Part shown: positions 41,239-43,150 of the stretch, one piece after another | Position numbering within the stretch: the first letter of the stretch is position 1 | Layout: the number at the start of each line of letters is the position of its first letter | Origin: a virus | DNA: 43,150 bases | Virus record (IMG/VR): IMGVR_UViG_3300048672_000594 | Coordinates: 1-43,150 of that record | Reading direction: 5' to 3' (one strand) | Position numbers and translations under genes: made by a program | Notes under the pieces: generated by a model | What the model was told of the DNA's origin: nothing | The model's input: the letters and a program-made list of their open reading frames with translations, nothing else | The model's database searches: none

Positions 41239-41275
41239 ACGACGAGAGGATGGAGGGGCCGGGCAGGGGCTTTTA

Positions 41276-41307
41276 TTTGTCAAAAAAAATGGCTACTTTT
41301 ATACTTG
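41276..41307 (+). promoter_or_regulatory. Bacteroidota-type promoter of terS/late operon
   Basis: TTTG (41276-41279) and TATACTTG (41300-41307) are separated by 20 bases, matching TTTG-N(17-23)-TAnnTTTG with one mismatch. Transcription would begin near 41314, giving a leader of about 93 nt before terS that contains the switch-like hairpins. TACTTTTA, shared with other control regions, overlaps it at 41294-41301. Confidence 0.65.
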
Positions 41308-41330
41308 CAACAGTATAACAAGAGTTAAAA

Positions 41331-41399
41331 GCGAATGAAGCATCACGCAGAAAACGGATTCAATTCATAATGAGTATGTAGTGATGCATACTCATTCGC
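41331..41399 (+). promoter_or_regulatory. Switch-like terS leader with alternative hairpins
   Basis: Structure 1: GCGAATGA (41331-41338) and GCATCAC (41340-41346) pair with GTGATGC (41381-41387) and TCATTCGC (41392-41399). Structure 2: AATGAGTATG (41369-41378) pairs perfectly with CATACTCATT (41387-41396), loop of 8. The two compete for the same 3' segment, which ends 7 bases before the terS ATG. It could act as a riboswitch, protein-binding leader or packaging site. Confidence 0.7.
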
Positions 41400-41406
41400 A
41401 TTTAAT

Positions 41407-41769
41407 ATGGCAGCAAGAAAACCGAAGAGCAAAGAAGAAATAAAAAAAATCATTGAGCGTACTAAGCCGTACAGGTGGAAGAAAGGGCAAACAGGAAATC
41501 CAAATGGTCAACCACGTAAGCTACCGCGACTCGATGTTATACTTGAACATGTACTTGGGTACAATGCAAATGAACCAGAAGCAAGTAGCCCAATAAATGA
41601 TATACTAACAGCTATGTTGAAGCAAGCGAAGAAAGGAAACACAACGGCAGCCAATTTATTGCTTGATCGTTTTGCTGGTAAAGTGGCGCAACGTGTACAG
41701 ATGCAAGTAGGTATCAGTAAGGAAGATGTTAGTAATTTGTTTCCGTTTCAAAAATCAGAAGATAAATGA
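41407..41769 (+). CDS. terS: Terminase small subunit-like (DUF5681-type)
   Basis: A 120-aa DNA-recognition protein for packaging. The N-terminus is basic (KPKSKEEIKKIIERTKPYRW), then KKGQTGNPNGQPRK, the DUF5681 signature. A helical C-terminal part (NDILTAMLKQAKKGNTTAAN) suits oligomerisation. It precedes terL with two micro-ORFs between. Assignment as terS is by signature plus position. Confidence 0.75.
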   Translation: MAARKPKSKEEIKKIIERTKPYRWKKGQTGNPNGQPRKLPRLDVILEHVLGYNANEPEASSPINDILTAMLKQAKKGNTTAANLLLDRFAGKVAQRVQMQVGISKEDVSNLFPFQKSEDK

Positions 41770-41861
41770 TTGGTAGCGTAATTATATTGTGTGTTCTCTT
41801 CATTGTGGCTTGCGCTTGCGTTGCGGCATTGGTGATGGTGGTGCACGAAAACGAATTGTAA
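41766..41861 (+). CDS. Single-span membrane microprotein (31 aa)
   Basis: ATGA-coupled to terS. The sequence MIGSVIILCVLFIVACACVA, then ALVMVVHENEL, is one long hydrophobic span with an acidic tail. It resembles the microproteins found after terL in type, not in sequence. Function unknown. Confidence 0.55.
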   Translation: MIGSVIILCVLFIVACACVAALVMVVHENEL

Positions 41862-41878
41862 ACTTGAGTAAAGATTTA

Positions 41879-41956
41879 ATGGCAAAGGGTAGATCGGAAA
41901 GAAAACGTTCAATGAACTTTAAAGGGTCTTACTCCTTTGCCTTATTGATTTTATAG
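41879..41956 (+). CDS. Basic micro-ORF before terL (25 aa)
   Basis: The frame MAKGRSERKRSMNFKGSYSF continues ALLIL and stops at TAG. The overlapped part (41898 onward) is identical to the window start. No SD; Bacteroidota often lack one. The conserved non-coding stretch after it (41957-42041) has no other gene apart from a 16-codon frame (41999-42049) overlapping the terL start. Confidence 0.4.
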   Translation: MAKGRSERKRSMNFKGSYSFALLIL

Positions 41957-43150
41957 TGTGTTACACGTAAGTGTATATTTTTTGCATACTAATTTTAAAT
42001 GATTGAAGAAGTACTTAATTATTGGGGTAATAGTTGCGTTAATGACTAACGTATATAACCCCAACTTACTGGCCCTTCATAAAGCATATACAGGAAAGAA
42101 ATCCGGTATGCTTATGGAGGGTTCGTCACGTAGTGGTAAGACATACAGTAGTATTGATTTCTTGATATGGGTAGCCTCCACACATTCCAATCTTACGGTT
42201 AACATCATTAAGGAAACATTCAACAGTTTCAAGACCACACTATACAGAGACTTTAATAAGCGCCTTCCTCAATTTGGCTTAAGCTCACCATTCAGTGACC
42301 GATCAAATGTGTCAACGTTTAAGTTGTGGGACAATCAAATCAATCTACTAAGTGCGGACAATGAGAGTGTTTATAGTGGCGTTGGTAGTGATATGTTTTG
42401 GATAAATGAATCGCTTGATGTATCGCAGCAGGTGCATGATCAGTCCGAACAAAGATGCCAAAGATTCTGGTGGCACGATTATAATCCTAAAGTAACAGAG
42501 CATTGGGTGTATGACCGTCTTGCAAATCGCAGCGACATATTATTCCTTAAGAGCACGTTCTTAGATAACCCGATGATCAGCGAGATGGAGAAACGTAAGA
42601 TTTTATCATACGAACCCACGCATCCTGATGATAGATCGTTACCACCATCCAAACGCAGAGCACATCCCACAAACATTAAAGAAGGTACGGCAGATGATTT
42701 CATGTGGAACGTGTACGGACTTGGTTTGCGTTCTGCGCCTGAAGGTTTAGTTTTTCAGCACGTGAATTTTGTGGAGGAGATGCCAGCGTTCGAAAACTTT
42801 TACTATGGTTTAGATTTTGGTAGCGTTGATCCCACGGTGTTAGTGCGTGGTGCAAAGAAAGATAAGGATGTATATTTTGAAAAGGTATTCTACGAACCTA
42901 CTGATAATCCTGATCGCATCATCGAATTACTAGAAGCAAACAAGATTACTAAGAGCACAACAATATGGGCGGATAGTGCAGCAGCTGGAAACATCTCGTA
43001 TATGAGGCGTAAAGGCTGGAGGGTTATGGCCACGTTAAAGCCAAGTGGTAGTGTAAACTTTGGCATAGGCTTACTTAAAAACTTCCGCATTAATCTTGTG
43101 GACTGTACTGAGTGGAGAAAAGAACAAACAGGATATAAGTATAGAGTGGT
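41898..43150 (+). repeat. Right copy of divergent terminal duplication
   Basis: Second copy of 1-1253, cut by the window end. The first 116 bases are identical. Later changes are mostly synonymous, with a few conservative protein differences such as Val to Ile, Phe to Tyr, Ser to Ala, Pro to Leu and Tyr to Phe. Confidence 0.9.
42042..43150 (+). CDS. terL: Terminase large subunit, second copy, 3' truncated by window
   Basis: It encodes the same P-loop (GSSRSGKT), FWINE and YGLDFG motifs as 145-1341 and is open to the end of the window at about residue 369. Serine codons switch between TCA and AGT types relative to the first copy without changing the protein, showing genuine purifying divergence rather than sequencing noise. 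It is probably the same locus in a second strain variant rather than a paralogue. Confidence 0.9.
   Translation, partial: MTNVYNPNLLALHKAYTGKKSGMLMEGSSRSGKTYSSIDFLIWVASTHSNLTVNIIKETFNSFKTTLYRDFNKRLPQFGLSSPFSDRSNVSTFKLWDNQINLLSADNESVYSGVGSDMFWINESLDVSQQVHDQSEQRCQRFWWHDYNPKVTEHWVYDRLANRSDILFLKSTFLDNPMISEMEKRKILSYEPTHPDDRSLPPSKRRAHPTNIKEGTADDFMWNVYGLGLRSAPEGLVFQHVNFVEEMPAFENFYYGLDFGSVDPTVLVRGAKKDKDVYFEKVFYEPTDNPDRIIELLEANKITKSTTIWADSAAAGNISYMRRKGWRVMATLKPSGSVNFGIGLLKNFRINLVDCTEWRKEQTGYKYRV

Larger units (their letters stand above)
41017..41242. repeat. TTAAACGA iteron cluster
   Basis: TTAAACGA occurs at 41017-41024, 41040-41047, 41110-41117, 41227-41234 and 41235-41242 on the + strand, and as TCGTTTAA at 41146-41153. 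Variants TTAAACCA/TGGTTTAA flank the inverted repeat. The cluster directly follows the primase-helicase gene. Iterons of this kind often bind initiators or repressors. Confidence 0.85.

Noticed and set aside
1-43150. CRISPR arrays, insertion sequences, stop-codon reassignment
   Set aside because: No regularly spaced repeats, no transposase, and all large genes read cleanly with the standard code.

Overview
The window is a nearly complete genome of a tailed phage with siphovirus-like architecture, most likely infecting a member of the Bacteroidota. The evidence is the gene order terS-terL-portal-protease-capsid-tail tube-tape measure-tail tip-fibres-lysis, Bacteroidota-style signal peptides ending in F-A-Q or F-S-Q, SprB-like repeats in a tail protein, very few Shine-Dalgarno sites, and a TTTG-N20-TATACTTG promoter upstream of terS. 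The first 1,253 bases recur as 41898-43150 without indels but with about 130 mismatches by hand count. The unit genome is therefore about 41.9 kb, circular or circularly permuted, and the two ends appear to come from different strain variants.

Layout. (1) Positions 145-24834, + strand: late genes. terL is followed by four overlapping single-membrane-span microproteins, an adhesin/decoration-like block (1705-3964), portal, protease, a capsid protein with an odd membrane-like N-terminus, connector and completion proteins, tail tube, putative tail chaperones, tape measure, tail tip, a SprB-repeat protein, a holin-like protein, three exported fibre proteins (the last with an SGNH esterase domain), a CHAP endolysin and a u-spanin candidate. 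A terminator follows. (2) Positions 24776-33707, - strand: an early or accessory operon of mostly small genes in ATGA-coupled chains. It carries a P-loop kinase, a Pif1/RecD-like helicase, RHH-like proteins, an ERCC4-type nuclease and a PD-(D/E)XK nuclease. Its only long non-coding gap (32138-32476) holds a complete type III hammerhead ribozyme. (3) Positions 33768-34340, - strand: an SSB-like gene with its own terminator. (4) Positions 34341-34535: a divergent control region full of repeats. (5) Positions 34536-41020, + strand: replication genes (DEDDh exonuclease, family A DNA polymerase, ParB-like protein, D12 adenine methylase, HNH-like protein, primase-helicase). (6) Positions 41017-41406: TTAAACGA iterons, a 19-bp inverted repeat, a promoter and a switch-like leader. 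(7) Positions 41407-43150: terS, two micro-ORFs and the second, truncated terL.

How it works together. The replication and early modules diverge from 34341-34535, and late transcription probably starts at about 41314, upstream of terS. Lysis proteins sit at the end of the late operon: holin-like, exported fibres, endolysin, spanin. No integrase, repressor or canonical tRNA was recognised, so a lytic lifestyle is the simplest reading. The strongest unusual observations are the hammerhead ribozyme in the early-operon leader, the membrane-segment capsid protein, the terS leader with two mutually exclusive hairpins, the iteron/palindrome cluster beside the primase, and the microprotein chain.
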